Of a DNA stretch of 64,000 nt, positions 53,308 to 62,718 are shown piece by piece. Source of the DNA: Burkholderia sp. TSV86. GTDB lineage: Bacteria > Pseudomonadota > Gammaproteobacteria > Burkholderiales > Burkholderiaceae. Within the stretch, counting starts at the first letter, position 1. Each line of letters opens with the position of its first letter. Location of the stretch: the NCBI RefSeq assembly GCF_001522865.1, contig NZ_LOWB01000070.1:1-64000 (forward strand), given 5' to 3'. The notes under the pieces were generated by a model. It worked only from the letters and a program-made list of their open reading frames with translations, was not told the DNA's origin and did not search any database. Made by a program: the position numbers and the translations under genes.

Positions 53308-54630
53308 ATGCCGCGCAACCTCCCCAACATCGAACTGTCCCGCGAAACCGCGCTGCTGCATGCCGGCTACCGGCATGATCCCGTCACCAAGGCCGTTGCG
53401 GTGCCGATCTACCAATCGACCGCGTATGAGCTGGACGGCGACCTGGAAAAGATCGCCGATATCTACAACGTCAAGGAAGACGGCTTCACCTATACGCGAA
53501 TCATCAACCCGACCACGCGTGTGCTCGAACAGCGCTTTGCCGCAGTCGACAACGCCGGCGATGCGCTCGCCGTCGCATCGGGGCAAGCCGCCACCTTCCT
53601 GGCCATCGCGAACCTGTGCAGCGGACGGCCGGGCGACAATGTAGTCACGTCGAAGTACCTGTACGGGAATTCGTGGAACCTGCTGTTCAACACGTTCAAA
53701 CGGCTCGGCATCGAGGCGCGCTCCGCCGACCCGCACGAGATCTCGTCGTTCGAGTCGCAGATCGACGACCGGACCATCGCGATTTTCGGCGAGGTGTTTT
53801 CCAACCCGTGCGTCGTTCCCTTTCCGGTTGCCGCGCTTGCCGAAATCGGCGGGCGGCACGGCATTCCGCTCGTCGTCGACAACACGACCACGCCGCTGAT
53901 ATGCCGCCCCGGCGCGCTAGGCGCGGCCATCACGACGTACTCCGCGACGAAATATGTCTGCGGTCACGGAACGACGCTCGGTGGACTGATCATCGACAAT
54001 GGCCATTTCGCCTTCGACGATCACGCCCGTTTCCCGTTGTTCAATGAGCCCGACGAAGCGCATGGCGGCATCGTCTGGCGGGATGCCGTCCATGCGCTCG
54101 GCGATCTCGGCGCGAGCGCCTATTTGCTGAAGACGCGGATGACATGGCTGCGCGACACGGGCGCCGCGATCAGCCCGCTTTCCAGTTTTCAGTTGATCCA
54201 GGGGCTGGAGACGTTGCATCTGCGCATGCAGCGGCACAGCGAAAATGCCGCGGCAATCGCTGCGTACCTGAAGCGCCATCCGAAGGTTACGCGCGTGTCG
54301 TATCCGGGGCTCGCGACCGGACGCGAGCGCGAGCTGGTCGACGAACTGGTCGATGCGAGCGTGGGCTACGGCGCGATGATCATGTTCGAGCTGGACAGCG
54401 AAGCGGCCGGCCGCAAGTTCATCCAGAACATCCGGCTCATGTATCACGTGTCGAACGTCGGTGATGCGCGCACTCTGGTCACGCATCCCGTGTCCACGAC
54501 GCACACGACCGTGCCCAGGGCCAAGCGCGAAGCCGCCGGCATCTTCGACGGTTCGATCCGCCTGTGCGTCGGCATCGAGAACGTGAACGACATCATCGCG
54601 GACCTTCAACGAGGACTCGACGCCATCTGA
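53308..54630 (+). CDS. O-acylhomoserine sulfhydrylase-like PLP enzyme
   Basis: A 440-residue Cys/Met-metabolism PLP enzyme resembling MetY. YTRIINPTTRVLEQRFA, the PLP-stacking GNSWNLLF region, VVDNTTTPLICRP and the Lys of YSATKYVCGHGTTLGG are clear. MetY exchanges the acyl group of O-acetyl- or O-succinylhomoserine for a nucleophile. Here the nucleophile may be an amino alcohol oxygen rather than sulfide, as proposed for the C-terminal domain of rhizobitoxine RtxA. A MetA-like gene downstream would supply the acylhomoserine. Confidence 0.87.
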   Translation: MPRNLPNIELSRETALLHAGYRHDPVTKAVAVPIYQSTAYELDGDLEKIADIYNVKEDGFTYTRIINPTTRVLEQRFAAVDNAGDALAVASGQAATFLAIANLCSGRPGDNVVTSKYLYGNSWNLLFNTFKRLGIEARSADPHEISSFESQIDDRTIAIFGEVFSNPCVVPFPVAALAEIGGRHGIPLVVDNTTTPLICRPGALGAAITTYSATKYVCGHGTTLGGLIIDNGHFAFDDHARFPLFNEPDEAHGGIVWRDAVHALGDLGASAYLLKTRMTWLRDTGAAISPLSSFQLIQGLETLHLRMQRHSENAAAIAAYLKRHPKVTRVSYPGLATGRERELVDELVDASVGYGAMIMFELDSEAAGRKFIQNIRLMYHVSNVGDARTLVTHPVSTTHTTVPRAKREAAGIFDGSIRLCVGIENVNDIIADLQRGLDAI

Positions 54631-54660
54631 CGCCCCATTTCGATGAGGACTATTGCGATC

Positions 54661-55725
54661 ATGGAAACCTCTCAGGTTTGGAAACTTCGCAACAAGCGGT
54701 TCGAGACGTTTCAATTTCCCCGGGACATCACGCGCGAGTTGTCCGAATTGCGGCCCGACAACATCACCGGCGCACTCTACATCCTGAAGGACTATCTGGT
54801 CATGCTGGCGTGCGCGCTCGCCACGGTTCGACTGTCGTGGTGGCTGTATCCGCTTGCGGTGCTCATCATCGGCGCCCATCAGCGCGGGCTGACGACGATC
54901 TCCCATGACGCCGCACACCGGACGCTCGCGAAGAACGCGACATGGAACTACCTCCTCGGGATCCTGTTCGCCGCGTATCCGCTCTTTCAGCGGCATTGGG
55001 CTTACCGTGTGTCTCACGTGCATCTTCATCATCCGCATCTCGGCGACCCGGAAAAGGACCCCGACCTGAAATTCTTCATTTCGTCAGGCGTCTACCAGGT
55101 TCGTCCGCCGCGCGAATATGCGTTCGCGATCGTCTGGAAAGCGATCCTGGGCGGAGCGACGCTGCGCTATCTGAATTATCTGTGGCACAACCGCTTCCTC
55201 GTCTCGAGCAAGGCGGACAACGCGATCGACAGGCGAGGAGTCGCGATCGACTCCTACGGTTTCGCGGCGTTCTGGCTGGCCGTGATCGTCGGATTCGCTC
55301 AGGCGCAGTCGTTGCATCTGCTGGTGCTGTTCTGGCTGATTCCCTATCTGACCACGTTCCAGATTCTCGGCTGGTTCGTCGAGATCGCCGAACACTCGCC
55401 GATGTGCGAGACCGAGGTGGAAAATGTCTATCTGACGCGCAACCGCAAGGGCAACCTGATCGAGCGGCTCCTGTTCGGCGTCAATCTGGACGAATACCAT
55501 CTGGAACATCACCTTTCGCCCGGCGTACCGTTCTGGCTGCTGAAGCGCGCGCAGAAAATCCGCATGCGAGACCCGCGCTATGCGCAGGTCGCCGATTCCT
55601 GGGGTGGGCTCTTCGTGCGCGGCCCCAACGGGCAACCCAGCGTGATCCGCCAGTTGCTGGAGCGCAACCGGCGCCTCTACGACGCGGGCCCCGCACCCTT
55701 CCCCGCGCCGGCACGAGAACAATGA
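54661..55725 (+). CDS. Fatty-acid-desaturase-like membrane di-iron enzyme
   Basis: A 354-residue integral membrane desaturase/hydroxylase. Histidine boxes are HDAAH, HVHLHH and EYHLEHH, between four or more membrane helices. In rhizobitoxine producers a desaturase of this type (RtxC) makes the vinyl double bond of dihydrorhizobitoxine, and its place directly after the MetY-like gene fits. The ATG at 54661 is favoured because GAGGA lies before it; 54643 is also possible. Its stop overlaps the next start (ATGA). Confidence 0.87.
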   Translation: METSQVWKLRNKRFETFQFPRDITRELSELRPDNITGALYILKDYLVMLACALATVRLSWWLYPLAVLIIGAHQRGLTTISHDAAHRTLAKNATWNYLLGILFAAYPLFQRHWAYRVSHVHLHHPHLGDPEKDPDLKFFISSGVYQVRPPREYAFAIVWKAILGGATLRYLNYLWHNRFLVSSKADNAIDRRGVAIDSYGFAAFWLAVIVGFAQAQSLHLLVLFWLIPYLTTFQILGWFVEIAEHSPMCETEVENVYLTRNRKGNLIERLLFGVNLDEYHLEHHLSPGVPFWLLKRAQKIRMRDPRYAQVADSWGGLFVRGPNGQPSVIRQLLERNRRLYDAGPAPFPAPAREQ

Positions 55726-56573
55726 TGGAACACTATCGCGAAGCAACGCGCGCCGTCGTCGGGGTAAGCGCCAATCGCCATCTCAACGACGGCGTTCACC
55801 GCGACTGGTTGCGGCGACGCTATCTCGAAGCGCTCGACAAGCACGCCGGTGTCGAATGCATGATCCTGCCGACGATCGACGGAGATCTGCCCTGGGACGC
55901 GAGCGTGCGCAAATTCGGCGATGCGCTGCGCCGCCTGGACGGGCTGGTTTTAACGGGCGACGAGTCCGACCTCGATCCGGCCATCTTCAACGACACCGAG
56001 CGCGCGTGGCGTCGCGCGGACGACGACGTGATTCCCGGCAAGCGCGACCGGCCGCGGGACCGCTTGTCGTGTGCCGCGCTGAGCGTGGCGACGGCGCTCG
56101 AGATGCCGATCCTCGGCATCTGCCGCGGCCTGCAGGAAATGAACGTGCATCGCAATGGAACGCTGCATCCCGATCTGTCGCTCGCGAACAAGGGCGTCGC
56201 CCATCATGAAAACCCGGCTCTGCCCCGAGATCAGCAGTACCTGCCCGTTCATACGGTAAACGTCGTGCCGGGCGGCATCCTGTCGTCGATCGTCGATGGC
56301 CGCGCGCTGTTCGTCAATTCACTGCACAATCAGGGCATTGCCGAGGCCGCTGCCGATATCCGGGTGGAAGCCGTCGCCGACGACGGCGTGATCGAAGCAC
56401 TGTCGTATCCGGCGCCGGCAACCTTTCAGCTCGCGCTGCAATGGCACCCGGAATGGCACGCGTCCAGCGATGCCGTCAGCCAGACGATCTTCAGAGCGTT
56501 CGGGCGTGCCTGCGTTGCTTATCAAACGGAACGGTCATGGAAATGGCGACATGGCGAGCCTTCCGAGCATTGA
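55722..56573 (+). CDS. Gamma-glutamyl hydrolase, PuuD-like class I amidotransferase
   Basis: A 283-residue peptidase C26 protein. GICRGLQEMNVHRNGTLHPDL has the nucleophile Cys and QWHPEWH the His-Glu pair of the triad, as in PuuD, which removes gamma-glutamyl from gamma-glutamyl-GABA. It is coupled by ATGA to the desaturase gene and shares the operon with a PuuA-like ligase, so a gamma-glutamyl protecting group is probably added and later removed during synthesis. Confidence 0.85.
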   Translation: MMEHYREATRAVVGVSANRHLNDGVHRDWLRRRYLEALDKHAGVECMILPTIDGDLPWDASVRKFGDALRRLDGLVLTGDESDLDPAIFNDTERAWRRADDDVIPGKRDRPRDRLSCAALSVATALEMPILGICRGLQEMNVHRNGTLHPDLSLANKGVAHHENPALPRDQQYLPVHTVNVVPGGILSSIVDGRALFVNSLHNQGIAEAAADIRVEAVADDGVIEALSYPAPATFQLALQWHPEWHASSDAVSQTIFRAFGRACVAYQTERSWKWRHGEPSEH

Positions 56574-56617
56574 AACCTTTCGTCACCTCAAAAAATTTCG
56601 TATCTATCGGCGGCCCC

Positions 56618-57223
56618 ATGGATTTGCATTTGCTGGCGTTGTTCTGCGTTGCCTTCACTTCCGCGGTCGCGGTGCCCGGGCCGAACGTGGCGTTCGCGGT
56701 TGCGCAGGCCATCAAGCATGGCCTCAAGACCGCGATCCCCGGCGCGTTCGGTTTCGGGCTCGCAACCGCCATTCACGCAACGGTGGTGTTGTCCGGCGTG
56801 GGCTTGCTGATTCGCGACCATCAATGGGTTCTGGTTTATCTGCGATGGATCGGCGCGATTTATCTGGCGTACCTGGCGCTGACAACCTTTTTCAGCCGCT
56901 CGGAACCGCGCGACGGCGCCGCCGGGAATTCGAGTACGAAGCAGATGTTCGTGGATTCGCTGCTCGTCTCCTTGACCAATCCGAAGGGATGGCTGGCGAG
57001 CCTGCTTACGTACCCGAGCTTCATCAGCCCGCATTTTTCGTACACCACGCAGGCTGTCTCGCTGGGCGTCGCGGCGACGGCCATTTCGCTGTCGATCTAT
57101 GGCGGCTATATGTTTCTCGCGCACAACGCGCGCGTGGCCTTCAATAACACGGCCGCGCTCAACAAGATCACCGCGCTGCTGTATGCGCTCGTTGCGCTTG
57201 GCCTCGTTCTGTTTCCTTATTGA
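56618..57223 (+). CDS. LysE/RhtB-type exporter
   Basis: A 201-residue membrane protein with six predicted helices. The opening FTSAVAVPGPNVAFAVAQAIKHG is the LysE/RhtB signature and SLTNPKGWLASLLTYPSF the mid-protein motif. The family exports amino acids and their analogues. In this cluster it is the natural exporter and possibly self-resistance factor for the product. The ATG at 56618 gives normal family length; upstream ATGs (56537) overlap the hydrolase tail. Confidence 0.88.
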   Translation: MDLHLLALFCVAFTSAVAVPGPNVAFAVAQAIKHGLKTAIPGAFGFGLATAIHATVVLSGVGLLIRDHQWVLVYLRWIGAIYLAYLALTTFFSRSEPRDGAAGNSSTKQMFVDSLLVSLTNPKGWLASLLTYPSFISPHFSYTTQAVSLGVAATAISLSIYGGYMFLAHNARVAFNNTAALNKITALLYALVALGLVLFPY

Positions 57224-57231
57224 GAGTTGGC

Positions 57232-58776
57232 ATGACCGACGGCATATCGATCAACGGCACGCTGGAAGGGAGGAGCATGGTTTTCGACTACATCGTTATC
57301 GGCGGCGGCAGCGCCGGCGCGATCATTGCGCGGCGGCTCGCGGATGCAAACATCGGCTCGGTTTTGCTCGTCGAAGCCGGACCGCCGGACGAAGGGATTC
57401 CGGCGATGATGGACATTTCCCGCCTGTTCGAGCTGGACGCCAGTACGGATTGGGGCTTCCTGGCCAATCCCACGACGCAATCCGGCCGCCAGCTCACCTA
57501 TTCGCGTGCGAAGATGCTGGGCGGATGCGGCAACCATAACGATTGCGCGTACCTGGTGCCGCCGAAAGAAGATTTCGACGCATGGCGCGATCTTGGCGGC
57601 GACGGGTGGTCGGGCGCGGACGTCAGCCGCTATTTCGATCGCCTGGAGGCGCGCATCACGATCGAACGGCGCCCGGAGCGCCACCCGTTTTCCACGGCGT
57701 TCGTGCGGGCCGGAGAAGAACTCGGGCTGCCGAAGGTGGATTTCAGCGCCAAGGTCGCGCCCGGCATCGGCATGCTCACGTTGAACGCGCACGGACGCCT
57801 GCGCAGTTCGTCATCCGTTGCCTATCTTCATCCGTTGACGTCGCTGCCGGCGAATCTGCAGATTCTGACGCAAACGCTCGTCAGCAAGATCGAATTCACC
57901 GGCAAGGCCGCCACCGCGTGCGTCACGGACAAGGGGCGCATTGCCGCGCGCCGGGAAATCATTCTCTGCGCGGGAAGCATCCAGTCACCTCAGCTTCTGC
58001 TGACTTCCGGAATCGGCAACGCCGCCGATCTGCGCACGCTCGGCATCGACGTCGTGCACGACAGTCCGGGGGTCGGGCAGCACCTGCTCGATCACTATAC
58101 GGTGCCCGTGGTATTCGAGACGGCGGCGCCGGTTCCCGACTGGGACATCACGCCCTATGAGGCAATTGCGATGCTGAAGCTCTCACCGCACGCCCGCGCG
58201 GCGGAAAGCCAAGTGCAGTTCGGGCTGACGGCCGGCTGGTTCAACGGCCGGTTCGGCGACGAATATCACCCGTCGGCGCCGAAAGGGCGATCCATCATCG
58301 CACTCGAGCCGAACGTTGCCATCAGCCGAAGCCACGGGAGCGTGAAGATCACGTCCGCCGACATTCGCGTCGCGCCGACGATCGACCTGAACTACCTGTC
58401 CGACGCCGACCGCTACGACGAAGATGTGCTGCTGCAAGCGGTCGCATTCTGCCGGCGCATGGGCAACACGCAGAGCTTGGGCCGAATCGTCCACAAGGAG
58501 CTGCTGCCGGGGCCCGATATCGTCGACGAACAGGATCTGCGTGCCTACATCCGCAATAACTGCCAGACGTACTACCACGCTTGCGGCACCTGCCGCCTGG
58601 GTTCCGCGCATGATCCGCAGGCCGTTGTCACGCCGGATCTGAAGGTGAAAGGCGTCACCGGCTTGAGAGTCTGCGACGCGTCGGTGTTCCCCGCGATGGT
58701 GTCGGTCAATATCAATGCGACGGTCATGATGGTCGGCGAAAAAGCTGCCGACCTCATTATTTCGGATGCCAAATGA
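57232..58776 (+). CDS. GMC-family FAD oxidoreductase
   Basis: A 514-residue flavoprotein. The FAD dinucleotide motif is VIGGGSAGAIIARRL; MLGGCGNHNDCAY is the GMC signature 1 region, GSIQSPQLLLTSGIG signature 2, and YYHACGTCRLG contains the catalytic His. These enzymes oxidise primary or secondary alcohols to aldehydes, often choline or sugar alcohols. In this cluster a serinol-derived hydroxyl is the probable target. ATG 57232 is taken; ATG 57277 with GGGAGG just before it is an alternative. Confidence 0.87.
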   Translation: MTDGISINGTLEGRSMVFDYIVIGGGSAGAIIARRLADANIGSVLLVEAGPPDEGIPAMMDISRLFELDASTDWGFLANPTTQSGRQLTYSRAKMLGGCGNHNDCAYLVPPKEDFDAWRDLGGDGWSGADVSRYFDRLEARITIERRPERHPFSTAFVRAGEELGLPKVDFSAKVAPGIGMLTLNAHGRLRSSSSVAYLHPLTSLPANLQILTQTLVSKIEFTGKAATACVTDKGRIAARREIILCAGSIQSPQLLLTSGIGNAADLRTLGIDVVHDSPGVGQHLLDHYTVPVVFETAAPVPDWDITPYEAIAMLKLSPHARAAESQVQFGLTAGWFNGRFGDEYHPSAPKGRSIIALEPNVAISRSHGSVKITSADIRVAPTIDLNYLSDADRYDEDVLLQAVAFCRRMGNTQSLGRIVHKELLPGPDIVDEQDLRAYIRNNCQTYYHACGTCRLGSAHDPQAVVTPDLKVKGVTGLRVCDASVFPAMVSVNINATVMMVGEKAADLIISDAK

Positions 58777-58948
58777 TTTGCAAGACGAAAAACATCGGAG
58801 ATCCCACACCGATATCGATGCGCGCGGCCGATGTGCGGCCGAAATCGTTCGGCGTCACGGCCCGCTGCCGGTGCTGCCATCACGTAAGCCGTGGCCGGCT
58901 GCCCTGACGCCCGTGTGCGATTGACTGATAACGGAGGCTTGCAAGTCC

Positions 58949-59872
58949 ATGCCGATCAGAATTCCCAAAGGTTTGCCCGCCGTGACCGCGCTCGAGACGG
59001 AGGGCGTCATGGTCATGGACGGCGAGCGCACGCTTCGCCAGCATAACCGGCCGTTGCACTTCGGCTTGCTGAACCTGATGCCGAACAAGATCAAGACCGA
59101 AATCCAGATCGCCCGCTTGCTCGGCGCCACGCCGCTGCATGTCGAACTCACATTGATCAAGATCACCAATCACGCGCCGAAGAACACGCCGACGGGCCAT
59201 CTCGTTTCGTTCTATCACGACTGGGCCGACGTCAAGGCGCAGAAATTCGACGGTTTCGTCATTACCGGCGCACCGGTCGAGACGCTGCCTTTCGCCGAAG
59301 TGAGCTACTGGGACGAGCTCGTAAAGATTTTCAACTGGACGCAAACCAACGTTCACAGCTGCTTCAACATTTGCTGGGGCGCGCAGGCGGCCATGCACTA
59401 CTTTCACGGCATGCCGAAATATGTGCTGAACAAAAAGGCATTCGGCGTATTCAGGCATCATCGCCTGGAAGCCGGGTCGCCCTATCTGCAAGGCTTTTCC
59501 GACGATGTGCATATTCCGGTGTCGCGCTGGACCGAAATGCGCCGCGCGGATATTCCGCCGGACAGCGGCGTGTCCGTGCTGATCGAATCGCCGGAGACGG
59601 GCCTGTGCCTTCTCAACGATCCGAAACATCATTCGCTGCACATCTTCAACCACATCGAGTACGACTCGCACACGCTGGCGGACGAGTATTTTCGCGATCG
59701 CGCGATTGGCCGGGACATCAGCGTTCCCCGGCACTATTTCCCCGACGACTGCGAAAACCTCGCCCCCCGGAACCAGTGGCGCAGTCACGCACATCTGTTG
59801 TTCGGTAACTGGATCAACCAGATCTATCAAACGACGCCGGCCGACGTGAGCCGGATCGGCATCGATCGATGA
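58949..59872 (+). CDS. metA: Homoserine O-acyltransferase, MetA-like
   Basis: A 307-residue MetA-family enzyme, the usual length. NICWGAQAAMH holds the catalytic Cys, FNHIEYDSHTL the His and Glu, and GFVITGAPVETLPF matches the family closely. It transfers succinyl or acetyl from CoA to homoserine. Burkholderia normally use a MetX for methionine synthesis, so an additional MetA inside a biosynthetic cluster likely feeds the MetY-like enzyme. About 170 bases separate it from the GMC gene; CGGAGG precedes the start. Confidence 0.88.
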   Translation: MPIRIPKGLPAVTALETEGVMVMDGERTLRQHNRPLHFGLLNLMPNKIKTEIQIARLLGATPLHVELTLIKITNHAPKNTPTGHLVSFYHDWADVKAQKFDGFVITGAPVETLPFAEVSYWDELVKIFNWTQTNVHSCFNICWGAQAAMHYFHGMPKYVLNKKAFGVFRHHRLEAGSPYLQGFSDDVHIPVSRWTEMRRADIPPDSGVSVLIESPETGLCLLNDPKHHSLHIFNHIEYDSHTLADEYFRDRAIGRDISVPRHYFPDDCENLAPRNQWRSHAHLLFGNWINQIYQTTPADVSRIGIDR

Positions 59873-60006
59873 CGACGGCGCAGGTTGACTTCGCGCGCGC
59901 CGGCCAGCGCGCATTTGCCTGATTTGCCTGAACAGCGGCCGCGTGCTCCACGGCTTTCCATGCAACGAATTGAATCGACATCCACTCTTTTGACCGGACG
60001 CAGAAT

Positions 60007-61365
60007 ATGAGCCTTTCGTTCGACGAATTGAAGCAGGCGGCCGCGTCGGGCGCCATCGACACCGTGCTTGTCTGCATTGTCGACATGCAGGGACGTCTGG
60101 TCGGCAAGCGGTTTCATGCCGACTTCTTCGTAAAGCACGGCTACCGGGAAACGCATGCGTGCAATTACCTGCTGGCCGACGACATCGACATGGAGCCGGT
60201 GCCCGGCTACGCCAGCGCGAGCTGGGCAGACGGATATGGCGACTTCGTGCTCAAGCCGGATCTTTCCACGCTGCGGCGGCTGCCGTGGCTCGATGCCACC
60301 GCGCTGGTGATTTGCGACGTGCTCGATCATCGCGAGCGGCCCATCGCGCATTCGCCGAGGCAGATCCTGCAACGGCAGTTACGCCGCCTGGCCGAGCGAG
60401 CGATGACGGCATGCTTCGCATCGGAGCTGGAATTCTATTTGTTCGACGAGACCTACGAAGCGATCTCGCGCAGGAAATATGTCGACCCGCAGACGGCTGG
60501 CACCTACAGCCAGGATTACCACATCCTGTCGACGACGCGCCAGGAATCCGTCATGCGCCCGATCAGAAACGGGCTGCATGACGCGGGCATCGCGATCGAA
60601 TGCTCGAAGGGCGAATGGGGCGCGGGACAAGGCGAAATCAACGTGCGTTATGCCGATCCGCTCGTGATGGCCGATCAACACACGATCATCAAGCATGGCA
60701 GCAAGGAAATCGCCGCGCAGCATCACAAGGCGATCACCTACATGGCGAAATGGCGTTACGATCTGGCCGGCTCATCCAGCCATATTCATGCATCGCTATG
60801 GTCGCTGGATCAAAAGCCGCTTTTTTATGACGCCAGCGCGCGTCACGGCATGTCGGACCTCATGCGGCACTATATGGCGGGCCTGCTGAAATATTCGAGA
60901 GACATCACGCTGCTGCTCGCCCCCTACGTCAATTCATACAAGCGATTCCAGGCCGGCACCTTCGCACCGACCAAGGCCGCATGGAGCCGGGACAACCGGA
61001 CTGCCGGATACCGCCTCTGCGGCGAAGGCTCGCACGCCATCCGAGTGGAATGCCGCATCGGCGGCGCGGATCTGAATCCGTATCTCGCCTTTGCCGGGTT
61101 GATCGCCGCCGGCCTCGCGGGCATCGACGAGAAGCTCCCGCTGACCGGCCCGTTCGTCGGCGACGCGTACCGCGACGATGCCCTGCCCGAGATTCCGAAG
61201 ACATTGCGGGATGCCATCGATATCAGCGCCAATTCGACGTGGTTGCGCGAAGCATTGGGCGACGAGGTGGTCAATCATTACGTGCATGCCGCGCAGTGGG
61301 AACAACTGGAATACGATCGCCGCGTCACGGACTGGGAATTGGCTAGGGGCTTCGAGCGAAGCTGA
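60007..61365 (+). CDS. Glutamine-synthetase-family ligase, PuuA-like
   Basis: A 452-residue type I glutamine synthetase homologue. The N-terminal beta-grasp part has VCIVDMQGRLVGKR; the catalytic domain carries ASELEFYLFDE, GQGEINVRYADPL, KHGSKEIAAQHHKAITYMAKW and SSSHIHASL, as in gamma-glutamylpolyamine and related ligases rather than true GlnA (no adenylylation Tyr motif seen). It probably joins glutamate to an amino group of a cluster intermediate, the reaction opposite to that of the PuuD-like hydrolase upstream. Last gene of the operon. Confidence 0.87.
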   Translation: MSLSFDELKQAAASGAIDTVLVCIVDMQGRLVGKRFHADFFVKHGYRETHACNYLLADDIDMEPVPGYASASWADGYGDFVLKPDLSTLRRLPWLDATALVICDVLDHRERPIAHSPRQILQRQLRRLAERAMTACFASELEFYLFDETYEAISRRKYVDPQTAGTYSQDYHILSTTRQESVMRPIRNGLHDAGIAIECSKGEWGAGQGEINVRYADPLVMADQHTIIKHGSKEIAAQHHKAITYMAKWRYDLAGSSSHIHASLWSLDQKPLFYDASARHGMSDLMRHYMAGLLKYSRDITLLLAPYVNSYKRFQAGTFAPTKAAWSRDNRTAGYRLCGEGSHAIRVECRIGGADLNPYLAFAGLIAAGLAGIDEKLPLTGPFVGDAYRDDALPEIPKTLRDAIDISANSTWLREALGDEVVNHYVHAAQWEQLEYDRRVTDWELARGFERS

Positions 61366-61720
61366 GCGCCACCGGCGCCACATCCCGCCACTGACGAAAA
61401 GCATGCCCCGCCGCCGGCGAACAGGGCCGCCGGAATCGAGTCAAGCAAGCCAAACGAGGCGATCCCGAAGAAGAGCGGCATCTGCGATGCGTCGGCGCGC
61501 CGGCTTGCCGGGCTTGCTCGCAGCGGCGGCCATACGATGCGAAGCGCGAACCGCATGAACGAAGCGCCCACCGTGCGCTCGGCGAAATCGGCAGACGAGC
61601 GCAGGCGATTCGGTGATCGACGATCGCATATGGTCCGTTCGAGCATACGAACGAGCACCGGGGCGGCTGCGCGAGCGTTCGGCAACACGGCAATCAGCGC
61701 TTGCACGCCGGGATTGGCGT
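61366..61720. other. Spacer with a possible membrane-protein relic
   Basis: No intact gene. A minus-strand frame contains SQMPLFFGIASFGLLDSIPAALFAG, hydrophobic and protein-like, but without start or family match. It may be a relic or chance. Confidence 0.3.
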
Positions 61721-62629
61721 TCATTGCCGCACGCGTTGCGATGCGCGTGCATGGAGCGGAAAGCGCTGCGCGATTGCCACACCGGCGAGCGCGACGCTGC
61801 CACCAATCAAGTGATAAAGCCGCAGCGATTCGCCGAGCAGCATGATCGCGCCGCCGGCCGTCATCACGGGCAGCAGGTTCATGAACATCGCGCAGCGGCT
61901 CGGGCCGAGCAGCCGCACGCCCTGCATCCACAGATACGGCAGCACCACCGATGCCAGCACGCCGGCGTACAGGATCAGCGGCACGCTCGCGCGCGTCGGC
62001 CATGCGGCGTGCGCGGGCAGCCGGATCAGCATTGGCGCCATGAACACGAGCGCGGCGAGCGCCTGCACATAAGTCGACTGCCATGCCGGCAAATGGCCGA
62101 TACGCCAGCGTTTGAGCAGCACGCCATAGAGCGCATAAGCGGCCGACGCGGCCAGCATCAGCAGGTCACCGACATGCACACCACGCGCCGCGATCGCCAT
62201 GGGATGCCCTTCGGCGATCAGGTAGACAACGCCTGCGAGCGACAGCATGCCGCCGCCCACCATCCCCGCACCCGGCGGATCGCCAAGCAGCATCGAGCTG
62301 AGCACCATCGTCATCAACGGCACGAGCGCGGTGATGATCGCCATGTTGGTCGCGCTCGCCGTTTTCGCGGCCTCGTAGGACAGGCTCTGGAACAGCGCCA
62401 TCGCGAGAAAGCCGAGTGCCGCGAGCTTCGGCAGATATGCGACAAGCGCCGCGCGATTGCGCCACGCGGGGCGCAGCGTGAAGACGCTCATCAGCGCGAC
62501 CGCGAGCAGCAGCCGATAGAACGTGATCGCAGACGGGTCGATCGTCGACGCGGACAGCTTCGATACGACGACGTTGCCGGCCCACAGTGCGATCGCGCAA
62601 AAGGGAAACAGAAAAGGAGACTTGTTCAT
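61721..62629 (-). CDS. DMT-family (EamA) exporter
   Basis: A 302-residue membrane protein with ten predicted helices in two EamA halves: LWAGNVVVSKLSASTIDPSAITFYR and, in the second half, LLMLAASAAYALYGVLLKRW. EamA proteins export amino acids or metabolites. It is divergent from an AraC regulator with 89 bases between, a typical regulator-exporter pair. It could act as another efflux route for the neighbouring cluster's product, though that is speculation. Confidence 0.88.
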   Translation of the reverse strand: MNKSPFLFPFCAIALWAGNVVVSKLSASTIDPSAITFYRLLLAVALMSVFTLRPAWRNRAALVAYLPKLAALGFLAMALFQSLSYEAAKTASATNMAIITALVPLMTMVLSSMLLGDPPGAGMVGGGMLSLAGVVYLIAEGHPMAIAARGVHVGDLLMLAASAAYALYGVLLKRWRIGHLPAWQSTYVQALAALVFMAPMLIRLPAHAAWPTRASVPLILYAGVLASVVLPYLWMQGVRLLGPSRCAMFMNLLPVMTAGGAIMLLGESLRLYHLIGGSVALAGVAIAQRFPLHARASQRVRQ

Positions 62630-62718
62630 CGCGTTTGACGGATTAAGATAGCGACACGGCTTGGCGTGCAGCGGAACGCCATCGTGCCAGCCCGCCCACC
62701 TGCCTGTCTCGCGCCAAC

